A stretch of DNA of 64,000 nt from Teratosphaeria epicoccoides (lineage: Eukaryota; Ascomycota; Dothideomycetes; Mycosphaerellales; Teratosphaeriaceae). Positions 1-10,473 of this stretch are shown one piece after another. The position numbers were made by a program, and so were the translations under genes. The stretch spans positions 62,001 to 126,000 of the forward strand of contig JADDMT010000016.1 in the NCBI GenBank assembly GCA_021401465.1, written 5' to 3'. The notes under the pieces are model-generated. The model ran no database searches. It had not been told where the DNA came from and worked only from the letters and a program-made list of their open reading frames with translations. How positions within the stretch are numbered: position 1 is the first letter of the stretch; every line of letters starts with the position of its first letter.

Positions 1-243
1 TAGGGACGGAATTTGTGGATTTCGAGACGCTTGGGTATTGAGAATTGGATGGAGCAGGTAGATCTGTAATGCGTCGTCAAGTATGTTGAACCCTTTTGGA
101 AGACACAGTCGTTTTTATCGGAGGTGACAGTATGAATGGCGCGAGCCAATAGAGGGTCTGACAGTCGGGAGCGGACATAGGATCTTCACATTGATCAGCC
201 GTGCTGGACGACCCTGTCTGGCCAGTGCCTTCCTGAAGCCAGC

Positions 244-1023
244 CTAGCTCTCCTTCGCAAGATAGCTCTCCACCATCGCCCTCATCAACGCCACCGTGAC
301 CGCCTGACCCCTCGCCAGCGTTACCTCATCACTCTCAGCCGGCACATGCAAGAACAACACCGGCCGATCCTTCGCCTTGCCACCCTCAAACTTCTCGTTT
401 CGCCGTCCATACCAAGCCAACGTGTTGAAATACGTATATTCGCACAAAAACCTCCCAGCATCCTCACTAGGTCGAACAATCGCTGCATGGGCCGGCGAGC
501 CCTCCGGAGACTTGGAAACAGCAGACTGCCATTTCTCCACCACATCCACAAAATCCAGCGATGTCTCCATCGTACTTGGGCAATCTCCGAATTCCTTCTC
601 TGGCTCGTCAAATGGGGGCAGCCGGCCGTCCACGTCTTTGTTTCTGATATACCCGTCCCGATGACCGTAGCGCTCAGCAGTGTAAAAATCTCTGCCGGAC
701 GCCATACCAATGTGCAGGACCATGTCTACAGTCTTGCTGTACGACTCAAGCAGCGGCGGCAGCAGTTCCCGGGCATCCTGGTAGCACACTCGGATTGGCG
801 AGCCATACCCGGTAATGTGGATAGTAGCCTTGTCGCTCTTATCTCGTGGGAGGATTGGAGGGAGTGAGCGGGCAATCTCGTACGAAGGGTTCACAGGAAA
901 CTTGTCCTGGAATGGACCAAACCCGGTTACCAGAATCGTGATGGATTTGCGGCTGTGCTGTTCATGGTCGAGGCCGTCGCCGTTGGCAACAGCTCTGACA
1001 GCTCGGGGTTCTTGAGATAACAT
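244..1023 (-). CDS. pyroglutamyl peptidase I (C15 family)
   Basis: A 259-residue single-exon protein that should remove N-terminal pyroglutamate from peptides in the cytosol. Visible family signatures are the GFGPF motif followed by NPS (residues 34-47), a GRDFYTAER segment that places a likely catalytic Glu at 117, the nucleophile region SEDAGRFLC with Cys194, and LFLHVP with His226. The Glu/Cys/His order and spacing fit the C15 catalytic triad. It is a little longer than bacterial members (about 215 residues), mainly through a charged N-terminal tail and loops, as is common in fungal members. The only reasonable start is the ATG at 1023. Identity is well supported; the in vivo substrate is unknown. 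Confidence 0.9.
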   Translation of the reverse strand: MLSQEPRAVRAVANGDGLDHEQHSRKSITILVTGFGPFQDKFPVNPSYEIARSLPPILPRDKSDKATIHITGYGSPIRVCYQDARELLPPLLESYSKTVDMVLHIGMASGRDFYTAERYGHRDGYIRNKDVDGRLPPFDEPEKEFGDCPSTMETSLDFVDVVEKWQSAVSKSPEGSPAHAAIVRPSEDAGRFLCEYTYFNTLAWYGRRNEKFEGGKAKDRPVLFLHVPAESDEVTLARGQAVTVALMRAMVESYLAKES

Positions 1024-1243
1024 TCGATGCTGCAGCTGAACGACGTGCCTTGCTGGCTATGCTGACTTCACCTTTGAAGGTTGACATTCATCTTGAAGCA
1101 GATGTACCATTCGGCATACCGGTAAACATCCCAGTGACCCCACAGTGCACAGCCAATGACGTGAGTGCTACAGTTTCACCACATTGCTTGTGCCAATCAT
1201 CACCGGCATTATGTTGACATTGTAAAGACTTTGAAGCTGAAAA

Positions 1244-2722
1244 TCACTTGTCGACTTTGATCTCCGCTGCCTTTCGCAGCCGATTCATGACCGCAGCCGC
1301 TCGGTCGCCCTCGGCATCATCAATGCCTTCGACGAGGATGACATCGACGTTCTCGAGGTCCAGCTCCCTTAAAGCTGAGAATATGCCTCTTGCAATGTCT
1401 GCTGTATCTGCTCCAAGATCAATATCAAGTAATAAAATCGGGGTGGGCCTAATTGATTCGAAAATGTGAGTGGTGAGAGCTTTTCTGGGCTCCTGCACAG
1501 AATTCAATATCTCCAGTAGCCCTGCAATGCCGTTCGCTGGCTGGTGTCTCACTTTCATGCTGCGAGATTGGCGTGGTTGGGTTGCCATCGTGATGGACTC
1601 GCTTCTCGCCGCGTCTACATCCCAGCACTTCGTGCGAACGAGTCCAATCTTGCCATTCGACCCAGCATATTCCTGCAGTTGAGCTTTCGTCGGCGGTGCC
1701 TTTCCAGACTCATACAGGATGACCGTGGCTTTCGGAGAGTAATGTCGATACTTCATACCCGGCGCTCGTGGTTGGCTGCCAAGCTCCGCAGCATTCCTGT
1801 AGCCGATTTGGACATTTTCCCATCCAGAACATTCTCGCAACTGCTCGATGCTGATTCCTCCAGGCCTCAGGACCAGCGGTGGAACCGAAAGACCATCCAC
1901 AACTGTACTCTCCACACCGACGTCACATGGGCCACCATCAATGATCGTTTCAATCCGCCCATCTAGATCATACGCCACGTGCTCAGCAGCCGTTGGTGAT
2001 GGCCTCGTTGAAGCATTTGCTGACGGCGCGGCCACAGGGACATTTGCTAGTTGGATGAGTGCGAGCGATAGCAGGTGACCGGGCATCCGTGCTCCGAACG
2101 TCTTCAGACCTGCTGTCACCTCCTCTGCCAGTCGCGAGTGTGCAGGATTACGCAAAATCAAGGTCAATGGGCCAGGCCAGAAATTCCGAATCAGAGGATG
2201 GTAGATTGCTGGTATTGGATCGATAGCAGCACTCTCGCCTGTTTTGTGGCCATGAGTCGCTATTTGTTCGTCCCGCAGTAGGTCTCGCAGCTGTTTCAGC
2301 GACGCAAAATGAACGATTAATGGATTGTCTGCCGGTCTCTGCTTTGCTTGAAAGATGCTTTTCACCGATTGCGATCTCGTGGCATCGCCGCCAAGGCCAT
2401 AAACAGTTTCGGTAGGAAAAGCAACAGCTAGAGTGGATGAACGGAGCTGTTCAGCTGCTTTCAGGAGATTTAGCGCATCTTCAGAATTCTTGTCAAGACC
2501 AAGGTCGAGCTCGTCAAGAAGGTCATCCGGTCTGGCTATCGTTCTCAATTGGCCAATCTTGCGTGCATCCACCGGTAAAATCGAGGTCTCCAATCTCGTT
2601 CCGTCGGCCATGGTGCTTGTTGTCCTTGAGCAGCCCACACAAGAGGCGATACAGAAGCGCTGGGGACCACCGCTCAGCCGAAAGCAATATGTCAACGGTG
2701 TGATTGCAAGGAATGTGCGCAT
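1244..2722 (-). CDS. SUA5: threonylcarbamoyl-AMP synthase Sua5
   Basis: A 492-residue enzyme that makes threonylcarbamoyl-AMP from Thr, bicarbonate and ATP, the first step of the t6A37 tRNA modification. The YrdC-type domain starts near residue 85, with the FPTETVYGLG motif (102-111) and the AKQRPADNPL substrate-binding loop (126-135). It is followed by the proline-rich linker and C-terminal Sua5 domain (PGMKYRHYSP and onwards). The first 37 residues are basic and hydrophobic, like a mitochondrial presequence, and a second in-frame ATG lies at 2611 (MADGTRLE). Two starts could give mitochondrial and cytosolic forms, as t6A is needed in both places. The downstream neighbour HEM14 lies on the same strand about 160 bp away. 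Identity is strong; dual targeting is inference. Confidence 0.92.
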   Translation of the reverse strand: MRTFLAITPLTYCFRLSGGPQRFCIASCVGCSRTTSTMADGTRLETSILPVDARKIGQLRTIARPDDLLDELDLGLDKNSEDALNLLKAAEQLRSSTLAVAFPTETVYGLGGDATRSQSVKSIFQAKQRPADNPLIVHFASLKQLRDLLRDEQIATHGHKTGESAAIDPIPAIYHPLIRNFWPGPLTLILRNPAHSRLAEEVTAGLKTFGARMPGHLLSLALIQLANVPVAAPSANASTRPSPTAAEHVAYDLDGRIETIIDGGPCDVGVESTVVDGLSVPPLVLRPGGISIEQLRECSGWENVQIGYRNAAELGSQPRAPGMKYRHYSPKATVILYESGKAPPTKAQLQEYAGSNGKIGLVRTKCWDVDAARSESITMATQPRQSRSMKVRHQPANGIAGLLEILNSVQEPRKALTTHIFESIRPTPILLLDIDLGADTADIARGIFSALRELDLENVDVILVEGIDDAEGDRAAAVMNRLRKAAEIKVDK

Positions 2723-2881
2723 GACACTACTGTGGATGGAAATGCCTACATGTACAAGTCGCGCCGAGTTTAGAAGGTGTGCGTCAAGATTTCGCGCTAG
2801 CTGGCGCCGAACGCGCAGTCACGAGTCTCGCGAAGAAAATGCTTTTGGGTGATATACAGAGCCTATGCTAGTATCTGGTAA

Positions 2882-4732
2882 TCATTCCTCGTCTCTCCAG
2901 CGTGGCCGATTGGGCCTGAGGCGCACATACTCCTGCGTACCAATGTGTTCCAGCCCAGTGCCGCCCTGGCCCTTCGCTAGCGACTTTACGACATCATATG
3001 CGGAGCGCAAGCAGTCGTTGACACCAACACCGCTCATCCACGATCCTGCGACTCGCAGATGCCCATGATACTCGCGCCAGATGTTTTTGTGAGCAATTTC
3101 GAGTCGCCGCTCGTGACCCACGGTGTATTGCGGTATACAGTCCCGTTGTAAATTGACCTGGTAGGCCTCCGGTTCCTCGGTAATGCCCAGGTGCCTCTCT
3201 ACTACTGAGCGCGCAAGCGCGAGACCCTCGTGCTCATCCGGGAATGCAGGCCAATCGTTCCACCAATGCCCTCCGAGCATTACAGTGAGCTTTGTGCCTC
3301 TCTCAGCGACCTGATCCTGCGTGTTCGGCTTGTTGGGCATGTTGTACCACGCGAAGTCGTTGACATTGATAAGTTGACCCTTGTCTCTTGCTTCTTGAAG
3401 CTGCTTGGTATCCGTGATGTGCCAATTCTCCAGACTGAGATCCCGCGGACCAGGAGAGTATATGGTGTCAAACACGACTCCTAATGCACGCTCGGGATTG
3501 TTCTCAAATGGTGTTGCGATGGGGATGAGATAGCCGAATCCAGGCGGGTGTAAATCTGGCGTACGGAAGTACAGATTGACTGTCATGACCGTGACGCTAG
3601 GAATGGGCGGCACAAGAGGTGACGGCCCTATACGCCCTACCAACGACCGGTTGACGAGGTTGAGGTGCTTCGGCGAAAGAGCTGAGATGACGTTGGCGTA
3701 CTGCTCCTCATTCTCAGACCCTTTGACTTTTATCATGATTCCAGAGTTGTTCTCGGTAGGCCGGATGGTGTCAACAGAAGTGCCAGTCCTGAACTCAACA
3801 TGGCCATTCTCCATCAGTTTCCGCGCCAACCCATCCACAAGCATTTCGATACCGTCTTTGAATGTAAAGACGGACGTGTCCTTTAGAGTCGCCTTGAGCA
3901 GTGGGTTCCACTTGAATTTCTTGACCTCTTTTGAAAACTCTGCCTCCCGCTTGGTGATCTCAACTCCTTCTAATCTGGCTCTGATGACGCCGTCGAACAT
4001 ACTGCCGGTCTGCGTCACTGCTCTCCATTGCGCCGGAAACAGACTTTTTGCCGAGAGCTGGTATGCATCACCAGCATGGATCCCGTGAAGCACTGCGCTC
4101 AGTATCCGATCCACCATCTTCTTGCTAAAGCGCTTGCCAAAGAAGTCACCCACGCTCTCATCTGGTTTGCCAGAATGAGCTCTGTGTAGCCAGAACTCTT
4201 TCATCACTGCGAGGAAGACACTCCCGAAGACGGGCTCTTGGATGAAGTTCCAAAGATTGTCCGCAAAGCCATTTGACGGATGCGGCATCCGCACCAGATG
4301 GTCTGGGTAATAGACATAGCGACATCGCGCTGCTGGGGACGTCTTTTGTGTGAAGATGGCATCCTTGGTGAGGTCAAGGTCCACCATCAAGTTTGCTGCC
4401 AATGCACCATTGGCACTCGGCCTGAGCGTGCGAGGCCCAGCTTCGAACAGAACATTCCCATCCTTCACCGGTACCCTGTTGGACTTGAGCCAGCCTCCTA
4501 TGCGATCCGAGGCCTCGTAAATCGTAATCTTCGTCTGAGGCAACTCTTTGGTGAGGAAGTAGGCGCTTGCCAGGCCTGTAATGCCGCCTCCCAAGATGGC
4601 GAAATTGTTGGAAGGTCGTTCCGTCGCAGAGCTGTCATATCGGCGGTGAAAGGAGACAGGAGACGTCGGTGCTAGACTGGAGGTTCGGCGTCGCAGATGT
4701 CGCTGAATCAACCCATGCCCGCGACGAAGCAT
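2882..4732 (-). CDS. HEM14: protoporphyrinogen oxidase (heme synthesis)
   Basis: A 616-residue FAD enzyme that oxidises protoporphyrinogen IX to protoporphyrin IX at the mitochondrial inner membrane, the penultimate step of heme synthesis. An arginine-rich N-terminus (residues 1-35, several RR pairs, few acids) looks like a mitochondrial presequence. The Rossmann FAD motif GGGITGL is at 48-54, followed by the second FAD motif EASDRIGGW at 73-81. The C-terminal segment with RVAGSWMSGVGVNDC is the conserved FAD-binding end of the family. Length is in the usual fungal range. The single ORF needs no intron. The start at 4732 gives the presequence; no better start is visible. Confidence 0.93.
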   Translation of the reverse strand: MLRRGHGLIQRHLRRRTSSLAPTSPVSFHRRYDSSATERPSNNFAILGGGITGLASAYFLTKELPQTKITIYEASDRIGGWLKSNRVPVKDGNVLFEAGPRTLRPSANGALAANLMVDLDLTKDAIFTQKTSPAARCRYVYYPDHLVRMPHPSNGFADNLWNFIQEPVFGSVFLAVMKEFWLHRAHSGKPDESVGDFFGKRFSKKMVDRILSAVLHGIHAGDAYQLSAKSLFPAQWRAVTQTGSMFDGVIRARLEGVEITKREAEFSKEVKKFKWNPLLKATLKDTSVFTFKDGIEMLVDGLARKLMENGHVEFRTGTSVDTIRPTENNSGIMIKVKGSENEEQYANVISALSPKHLNLVNRSLVGRIGPSPLVPPIPSVTVMTVNLYFRTPDLHPPGFGYLIPIATPFENNPERALGVVFDTIYSPGPRDLSLENWHITDTKQLQEARDKGQLINVNDFAWYNMPNKPNTQDQVAERGTKLTVMLGGHWWNDWPAFPDEHEGLALARSVVERHLGITEEPEAYQVNLQRDCIPQYTVGHERRLEIAHKNIWREYHGHLRVAGSWMSGVGVNDCLRSAYDVVKSLAKGQGGTGLEHIGTQEYVRLRPNRPRWRDEE

Positions 4733-5473
4733 TGCTGCATCACCGTGATACCGTAATACTCACGAGACGAGCGAGAGACACATGTGCATCCTTCAGGGTC
4801 CTTCAGGATCCTTGCAACCACGGTCCACGCCAGACCGCATGGAGGAGCGACAAAATGAACTCTATTAGCTCCGACCGGCGCAAACAATACGTGCATGTGT
4901 TGAGATCCGACAGGATTCTCTAACGCTCTGCAAGCAGCGTTGATTATGAACGTGCGTGCCTCGTCAGGAAATTGATTGAGGGTTTACCGACGGGGGACTC
5001 AATAAGACGGGACGTCTCGAGGAATACCACCGTATGCTGATGGCCTGCCACCTCTCCATTCTATAATATTAATAAGGTATTGAGCCTGCTCCATCACGGA
5101 TCTGCATGTAGCTACTAGTAGCCTTCAGCCTTCCTGAATGCAACGGCTCCTCCCTGTGCCATTATTAATCATTACGATATGCCATGGTTTATGGGAATAC
5201 AGACTATGAAGTACTGTACCTGGTCGATCATCCGCTTCCTGGATCTAAACTGCGGCACATCCGCTCGGGTCAGGTCGTTGGCTTGTTCGGGTAATAATCC
5301 GCCTGGACGCAGCTCACTGATCTCCCACTCTCCCACTCCTTCAGTCTTGATTCCATTCGGGTCGAGAGTGCTACAGTATAGGTCGCCTGGCGCACCTTGA
5401 CGGTATCTAGGAAGACGATCGAGAATATGTTAGCGTCCGCAGCTGAGAACGCTCGCGCAAAGCAGCACCGGTG
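4733..5473. other. intergenic, HEM14 / regulator promoter region
   Basis: The space between two divergent genes. I see no conserved reading frame. It holds an AT-rich patch around 5061-5080 (ATAATATTAATAAGG) and another near 5160-5175. Promoters for both neighbours should lie here, but no specific site can be assigned. Confidence 0.5.
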
Positions 5474-7464
5474 ATGGCCCAAAAGCAGGACCGCAATCGC
5501 AACGGCACCACGGCTACAATCTGGAACGCCATCGTGGACTTCAGGGCCCCATCACCGGCTCCGCGGCCTGCGAAGAGAAATAGACAGTTGACTGAGGGAT
5601 GCAGTCAATATGGCAGCGAATCGATTGCGACCCCGCAAGCCCCTCAAGGCGAGGTTCTGCTCGACAATGCCTTGTTCAACGAAATGCTCGACGACGGTTG
5701 GCTTAGACAGAGAATTGTGCAGCAGTACGGAAGTAGTATAAATGCTGACGCGGTAGCATCGAAAGATCTCTCGGCCGCATTTCCGTCTGTAAACAATCAT
5801 AGGTCCGGAAAGGGCAAGATGCGAACCGGCTGTATTCCATGTTTGTATGTTGAATGCTCGGACATCATCTCTGTTGCTTCTGACAGACTCCCAGGATGAA
5901 GGGTCGGCCTTGCGACTGGAGAAATCCACAGTGTAAACGTGCAACTAGCGATGCTTGGAGCTTGAACGACGCAAGAGATGGAGAGGTCGATGATGAGCGG
6001 GAAGCATATCCCACACCAGAAGCCTTGGTCTTGTCAGCCTATCGGCCAGACATGAAATGGCGACGAAGCTGGCGAGAAAGGCACAGCCTGAACTTCTTTG
6101 CACTCTTCAGTGCACCACAAATGTCAGGCTTTTTTGAATCCATCTTTTGGCAACGAATGGTCATTCAGATGTCGTTCCACGAGGGAGCAATTTTGCATGC
6201 AATCACCGCTATCGGCGCACTCCACGAAGCTTTAATGCAACGAGCATTTGCGGACGAAAAGCGGAGGGTGCAAGCCATGGAATTCGCCTTGAACCAGTGC
6301 AATCGCGCGATATCCAGCTTAACGGGCTCTCGCAAGCGCGGTCGACGGGGCGTCAAGCCACCAGATTCCCGTCTGGCACTGACAACGTGCGTGCTATTCA
6401 CGTGCTTCGAAGCTATGCAGGGCCGCTGCGACAGTGCTGTGAATCACGCTTTGCAAGGGAGACGATTGTTACACGCCATGGGACGCCCAAACGTCACAAG
6501 CATGTCTCCATCGACAGACGATGACCTGGAACAGATGAGACCACTTGTGGAAAGGTTAGAAGTCCAGGCAACAGCGCTGCTGGACAAAGGTAAACGCCCT
6601 GATGTCAATTTTTCAGATCAAACCGCTCCTCTGCCGCCTATTGAGTACGTCTTCACCTTGGAGCACGCGCACAACACACTGCATACCGCGCTCAACAGTG
6701 TCATGCGGTTCATGCAAGGCTTTCATCCAATCGCATCGAGGGAGCACATTGCCGCATCAATGGCAGAGAAATTTCTGCGCTACGGTCCCTGGTTCACCAC
6801 CTGGGAGCAGGCATTCACGAAATTCTTGTCCAATCAACGCGCATGCATGAGCGATATGGATCTCAAGCGTGCAATGGTGTTGAAGGCGAATCATCTGGTT
6901 GGCACAATGCTCGCGTCGGTCGATCAATCCGCTGGGCCTGTGGCCTACGATGCATACGAGGCTGAGTTCAAGGCTATCGTGGATCTCTCGCGAGAAGTCC
7001 TGGCTTCATTCTCCTGCCCACCCCTGCCAACCTTGAGCGGTGGGACAAGCGGGACACCATACCTGAGCTTCTCTTTGTGGGTCACTGATCCCCTGTGGAT
7101 GGCGATCTCTCGATGCCGCAACCCCAGCATCCGCCAAGCAGCGTTCACATTGCTCTCGCAGAACCCGAGACAGGAGGGTATCTGGCACGCCGGGCCAAAT
7201 CTTACGAATAACAGGTATACGCGGAAAGCCGAGACAGCACCGAAGATAGATGCGACCAAGAGTGAGAAGTCCGCCAGCGGAAGTCCAGCTGAAAAGCAGG
7301 AGAGTCCGAGCTGGGCTGGTTCTACGAAGCGGGACATGTCAGATGATGACACCGACGAAGAGCCGCGACAGGAAGTAGTGAAGGCCCATGCTCTTGGCAA
7401 CATGAAGCAGCGTGGCGAATGGGTAGACAGCAGAATACCTTCACATGCCAGCGCAAAAGGATGA
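5474..7464 (+). CDS. Zn(II)2Cys6-like fungal transcription factor, zinc motif incomplete
   Basis: Two exons, 5474-5844 and 5895-7464, joined over a 50-nt intron (GTATGT..CTGACAG..CCCAG), give a 646-residue protein. The junction creates CIPCLMKGRPCDWRNPQC: four cysteines spaced CX2CX6CX6C as in the first part of a Zn2Cys6 cluster. The fifth position reads Ala (CKRA) and no sixth Cys follows. The middle region (FFESIFWQRMVIQMSFHEGAI, then HAITAIGALHE) matches the conserved start of the fungal-specific regulatory domain that follows such clusters. The C-terminal 90 residues are charged and low-complexity. The protein probably acts in the nucleus as a regulator, but DNA binding by a normal binuclear cluster is doubtful. 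A mis-modelled exon could hide the missing cysteines, but I found no splice option that restores them. Targets are unknown. Confidence 0.7.
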
Positions 7465-7898
7465 TGGACCAGCAGCTTGCTCGGATGCCTCGGTCGAGGC
7501 ATGGCAGTTAGGCCGGTGCCGCATCACTTTTGCAGTGTGCGTCAATGCGGCATGTGGAATATCGAGAAACTGGACAAGCACAAGCAGCCAATCAATCGGA
7601 TGCTTGAAACAGCAGTCGTGCTGGAGACCCATGCAGTTTGCGAGGCAGCGGTGAGCGGGCTTGCTGGTTTAGACAGTTCAACGCCGGTCACATCACCGTG
7701 AATGGAATGATTGCTGCAGCACGCTGCTTGCGTTACTCAGGACCGGATTGCCGCAGGCAAGCCGAGATGACCACATGACGGTACAAGGTCGCAGCAAGCT
7801 ATTTTTCGGCCACTTTATCATCACGTCCCGCACTCGCCTTTCCGTTCCACAATCGTACAGAGGACCGCCCTCATCACTTACAAGACAAGCTCACGATC
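7465..7898. other. intergenic, no feature seen
   Basis: A non-coding stretch between two same-strand genes. Short overlapping reading frames here show no protein-like pattern. It should hold the terminator of the regulator and the promoter of the next gene. Confidence 0.4.
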
Positions 7899-8825
7899 AT
7901 GTTCGCAATGGCAGGTCTGGACCTCCCCTATCGCAGTCGAAAGGATGCATCTCGAGCTTCAAGCGTCCGCGGCTTTACTCGACGTCGTCATGGTACCGGG
8001 CCCACATCAGGGATGGATCAGCAGCTCTGGATGCCACCGATGAATCCAGATCTCTGGCGTCGCGACTCTGGTGGTCGGAGCGCCGCAACAGGGACCAACT
8101 TTAACAGGTTCCAGGATCTTGACATCTTGCCTCCGCCGCAAGCCATGCGATTTCAGAATCAATATCAATACGGCGGCAGCGAGAGCAGCGATGGTCGGCA
8201 TGGAAGGATTGCAAAAGATCGTGGTGATCATGGTTCGCGAGAGGCTGTGCCATTCGATCAGGCTGCGGATGCACTGTGCCAAGCTTTGCACTTCGCAATC
8301 AAGCACTGCAAGAACATTCGCGACAGCTTCGACAAGGAGGTTGCGGGGTCAACCATCGCGTCGTGGGTCCCGCCGAAAATGTTGGACGGATTATGGTCTA
8401 TGAAGCTAAGCTGGGATGGCATCGACCAGAGCGCGACAGTGAACAAGCCAAATCTGCAGCGCACACCTGAGACTGTTACGTACAAGGTCGTCATATCGAA
8501 TTTGCTCAAGGCTCTCGAAGACCTCAAACATTGCGGGAGACCCAGAGTCGAGTATCTGGAGGAAGCAGAATACACGCTGAGTCCCGAGGTCTTTCGCAAC
8601 ACGATGAAGAAGCTGGAGTGCATCATGTCAGGTATTGAAGAGCTAACGCGATCGGTCAGGAGCGACCGCTCGCTTATGGAGCACCTGGTCAAGGATTTGA
8701 CTGCTGCCGCGGCTTTGCTTGGAGAGGTGGAGGATCTGTGGCTCCCAGCTCGGAAGCAACGTAAGGCGGAGAAGGCACGGGCGAAATGGGAGGGTGAGGA
8801 CTACGCCTGGGCTGAGTATGAGTAG
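7899..8825 (+). CDS. hypothetical protein, helical
   Basis: A 308-residue single-exon protein that I do not recognise. Residues 1-110 are Arg/Ser/Gly-rich and likely disordered. Residues 115-290 look helical and folded, with a repeated heptad-like hydrophobic pattern (AADALCQALHFAIKHCKN and the segment VFRNTMKKLECIMSGIEELTR). The C-terminus is charged (KQRKAEKARAKWEG). There is no signal peptide or membrane segment. Amino-acid composition and frame length support a real gene. It may lie in a scaffold or regulatory family, but nothing in the sequence names one. The ATG at 7899 has later in-frame Met alternatives, so the start is uncertain. Confidence 0.6.
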   Translation: MFAMAGLDLPYRSRKDASRASSVRGFTRRRHGTGPTSGMDQQLWMPPMNPDLWRRDSGGRSAATGTNFNRFQDLDILPPPQAMRFQNQYQYGGSESSDGRHGRIAKDRGDHGSREAVPFDQAADALCQALHFAIKHCKNIRDSFDKEVAGSTIASWVPPKMLDGLWSMKLSWDGIDQSATVNKPNLQRTPETVTYKVVISNLLKALEDLKHCGRPRVEYLEEAEYTLSPEVFRNTMKKLECIMSGIEELTRSVRSDRSLMEHLVKDLTAAAALLGEVEDLWLPARKQRKAEKARAKWEGEDYAWAEYE

Positions 8826-8881
8826 GGTCACTGGTCATCGCGCCCTACTTGGTGCACAGACCCTCCCAATCTAAAATGTCA

Positions 8882-9916
8882 TCAGCATGCAGAATCAAGA
8901 TATGCAAAAGCTCGAAGCTTACCGAACACAGTCCTCTCAGCATTCCGCCTACTAACAACCACCTCATCACCAACGCGTATCACGCGCCCCTCACTCTTCG
9001 GATCAAGGAACGAATACCTTCCAAACACCGGACTCCACTTCGTCCCCGGATCAACCCTCCGATCCTTACTCAGCTTCTTCAGCATACTTCCCGTCTCCCC
9101 TGGCGTCACACCCTCGCCAGTATCATAATCGATATTGATACTCTTGCACCTCCCGCAATTCTGCTCGCACTGAATCACCGTATCGCCACCAATGACAATC
9201 TCGCCCCAGAAGTCTTCCTCCCAGGCTTCCGAAGCGCCGGAAACGACAACGTTGGGCCGGAATTTCAGGATGTCCATGTTTTCGCCTGGCGGGAGGCGGG
9301 CATCGATGTCTTCCATGGATTTCGAGGAAGCGATGAGGTAGGGTGCGCAGTCGGCGAAGGTGACGCGGTGTTCTTGAGCGCCACCGTAGACGAGTTTTGT
9401 GGCTTTTGCCGTGAGTGAGCCTAGCCAGCTGGTCCCGTTGCTTGACTGTTGTCTGTTGCCGCTGGTGGACATGAGGACTTTGCGGAGAGTTTCGCCGATG
9501 TAGACGAGCATGACGGGGTACCCCAGGCGTTCGGTGAGCCAGTCGCTGTACTGATGCGGCATTTTGTAGGCCTTGGTCGGGCTGAGATGCATCGTGACTT
9601 CCACCTCTTCCAGGCCCTCCGTCTTTGGTTTCAACGGTATTTCAATCGAGCTCGGGTCGCCTTCGTGAGGTCTATGGTGGATGGTGATTTTGCCTCTGAG
9701 CACGTCGCCGTCGTTAGGGATGTCGATTTCCGGGAAGAAGCGAGCCATTTGTGGGAAATGTGCGATTGCCATGATTTTGTGGCTGCCGTCATCTTGAATT
9801 TTGAGCACCAGATATCGTCTGTCCCATGGGAAGCCGTATTTCGTGACGGTAGTGGAGTCCAGTTGCTGGGCTCTCATGCCCTTGACTGGGTAGTGTAGGA
9901 TGCTTACTACCTTCAT
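8882..9916 (-). CDS. MOSC domain protein, mARC-like molybdenum cofactor enzyme
   Basis: A 344-residue protein with an N-terminal MOSC beta-barrel (residues 1-100, starting ILHYPVKGMRAQQLDS with the WDRRYLV motif) and a C-terminal MOSC domain. The conserved cysteine region TVIQCEQNCGRCKSINID near residue 245 carries the family cysteine expected to bind the molybdenum cofactor, and LKFRPNVVVSG just before it is also typical. Members such as mitochondrial amidoxime reducing component reduce N-hydroxylated compounds with cytochrome b5 partners. There is no clear transmembrane anchor at the N-terminus, so it may be soluble. The exact substrate cannot be read from sequence. Confidence 0.85.
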   Translation of the reverse strand: MKVVSILHYPVKGMRAQQLDSTTVTKYGFPWDRRYLVLKIQDDGSHKIMAIAHFPQMARFFPEIDIPNDGDVLRGKITIHHRPHEGDPSSIEIPLKPKTEGLEEVEVTMHLSPTKAYKMPHQYSDWLTERLGYPVMLVYIGETLRKVLMSTSGNRQQSSNGTSWLGSLTAKATKLVYGGAQEHRVTFADCAPYLIASSKSMEDIDARLPPGENMDILKFRPNVVVSGASEAWEEDFWGEIVIGGDTVIQCEQNCGRCKSINIDYDTGEGVTPGETGSMLKKLSKDRRVDPGTKWSPVFGRYSFLDPKSEGRVIRVGDEVVVSRRNAERTVFGKLRAFAYLDSAC

Positions 9917-10473
9917 GTTGTGAGTGGAGATTGGTCAGTATAGGAATCGTATGTCGTCGACTCAGAACAAGTTCATCTGGTGGACTTGACACAATAATGT
10001 CTCTGTTACCGGGCAATGAAGAGGGGTCACTGGGATAAGCTTCGCTTCGGCCGGCCGTCGAGGAGGAAGGAGGCAAGCTGTCACTCAGCCATTGATGAGG
10101 CGATGCTCAATCTCTTAATCATCATCCCGTCCCTTTCATTGATCAACGCATGGCGCCAGTCACTGCGGGTGGTCTTGTCGACGATCACGATGGCGAAAGG
10201 CCGGCGTCTGCATGTCCAGTGCCAAGGCCATGGCCACCAGGAATATGATTCGGACAAGATACCTGGGACAAGCCCAATTCGCTCATCTGCCCTCACTGTT
10301 GATACGTGGGCAGCATTGCAACAAGGGGTGCATTCACCCTTCATAGTCTGCATGTTGTAGACGACACCACAGCGACGGCTCTGGGAACACGCGAGGCATT
10401 TCACTCTCCTTCAACACGAGCTGACTGCATCATGACCTCGACGCACCATCCAAAGCACCGTCTACAGCCCCAC
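9917..10473. other. intergenic, no supported gene
   Basis: The space between the MOSC gene and a small hypothetical gene. A 107-codon frame on the minus strand (10081-10404) has several CXXC-like pairs, but composition and context are not convincing. Confidence 0.4.

Noticed and set aside
10081..10404. Possible small cysteine-rich protein on the minus strand
   Set aside because: It has CXXC-like pairs at the N-terminus but no signal peptide, splice signal or convincing composition; left as non-coding.
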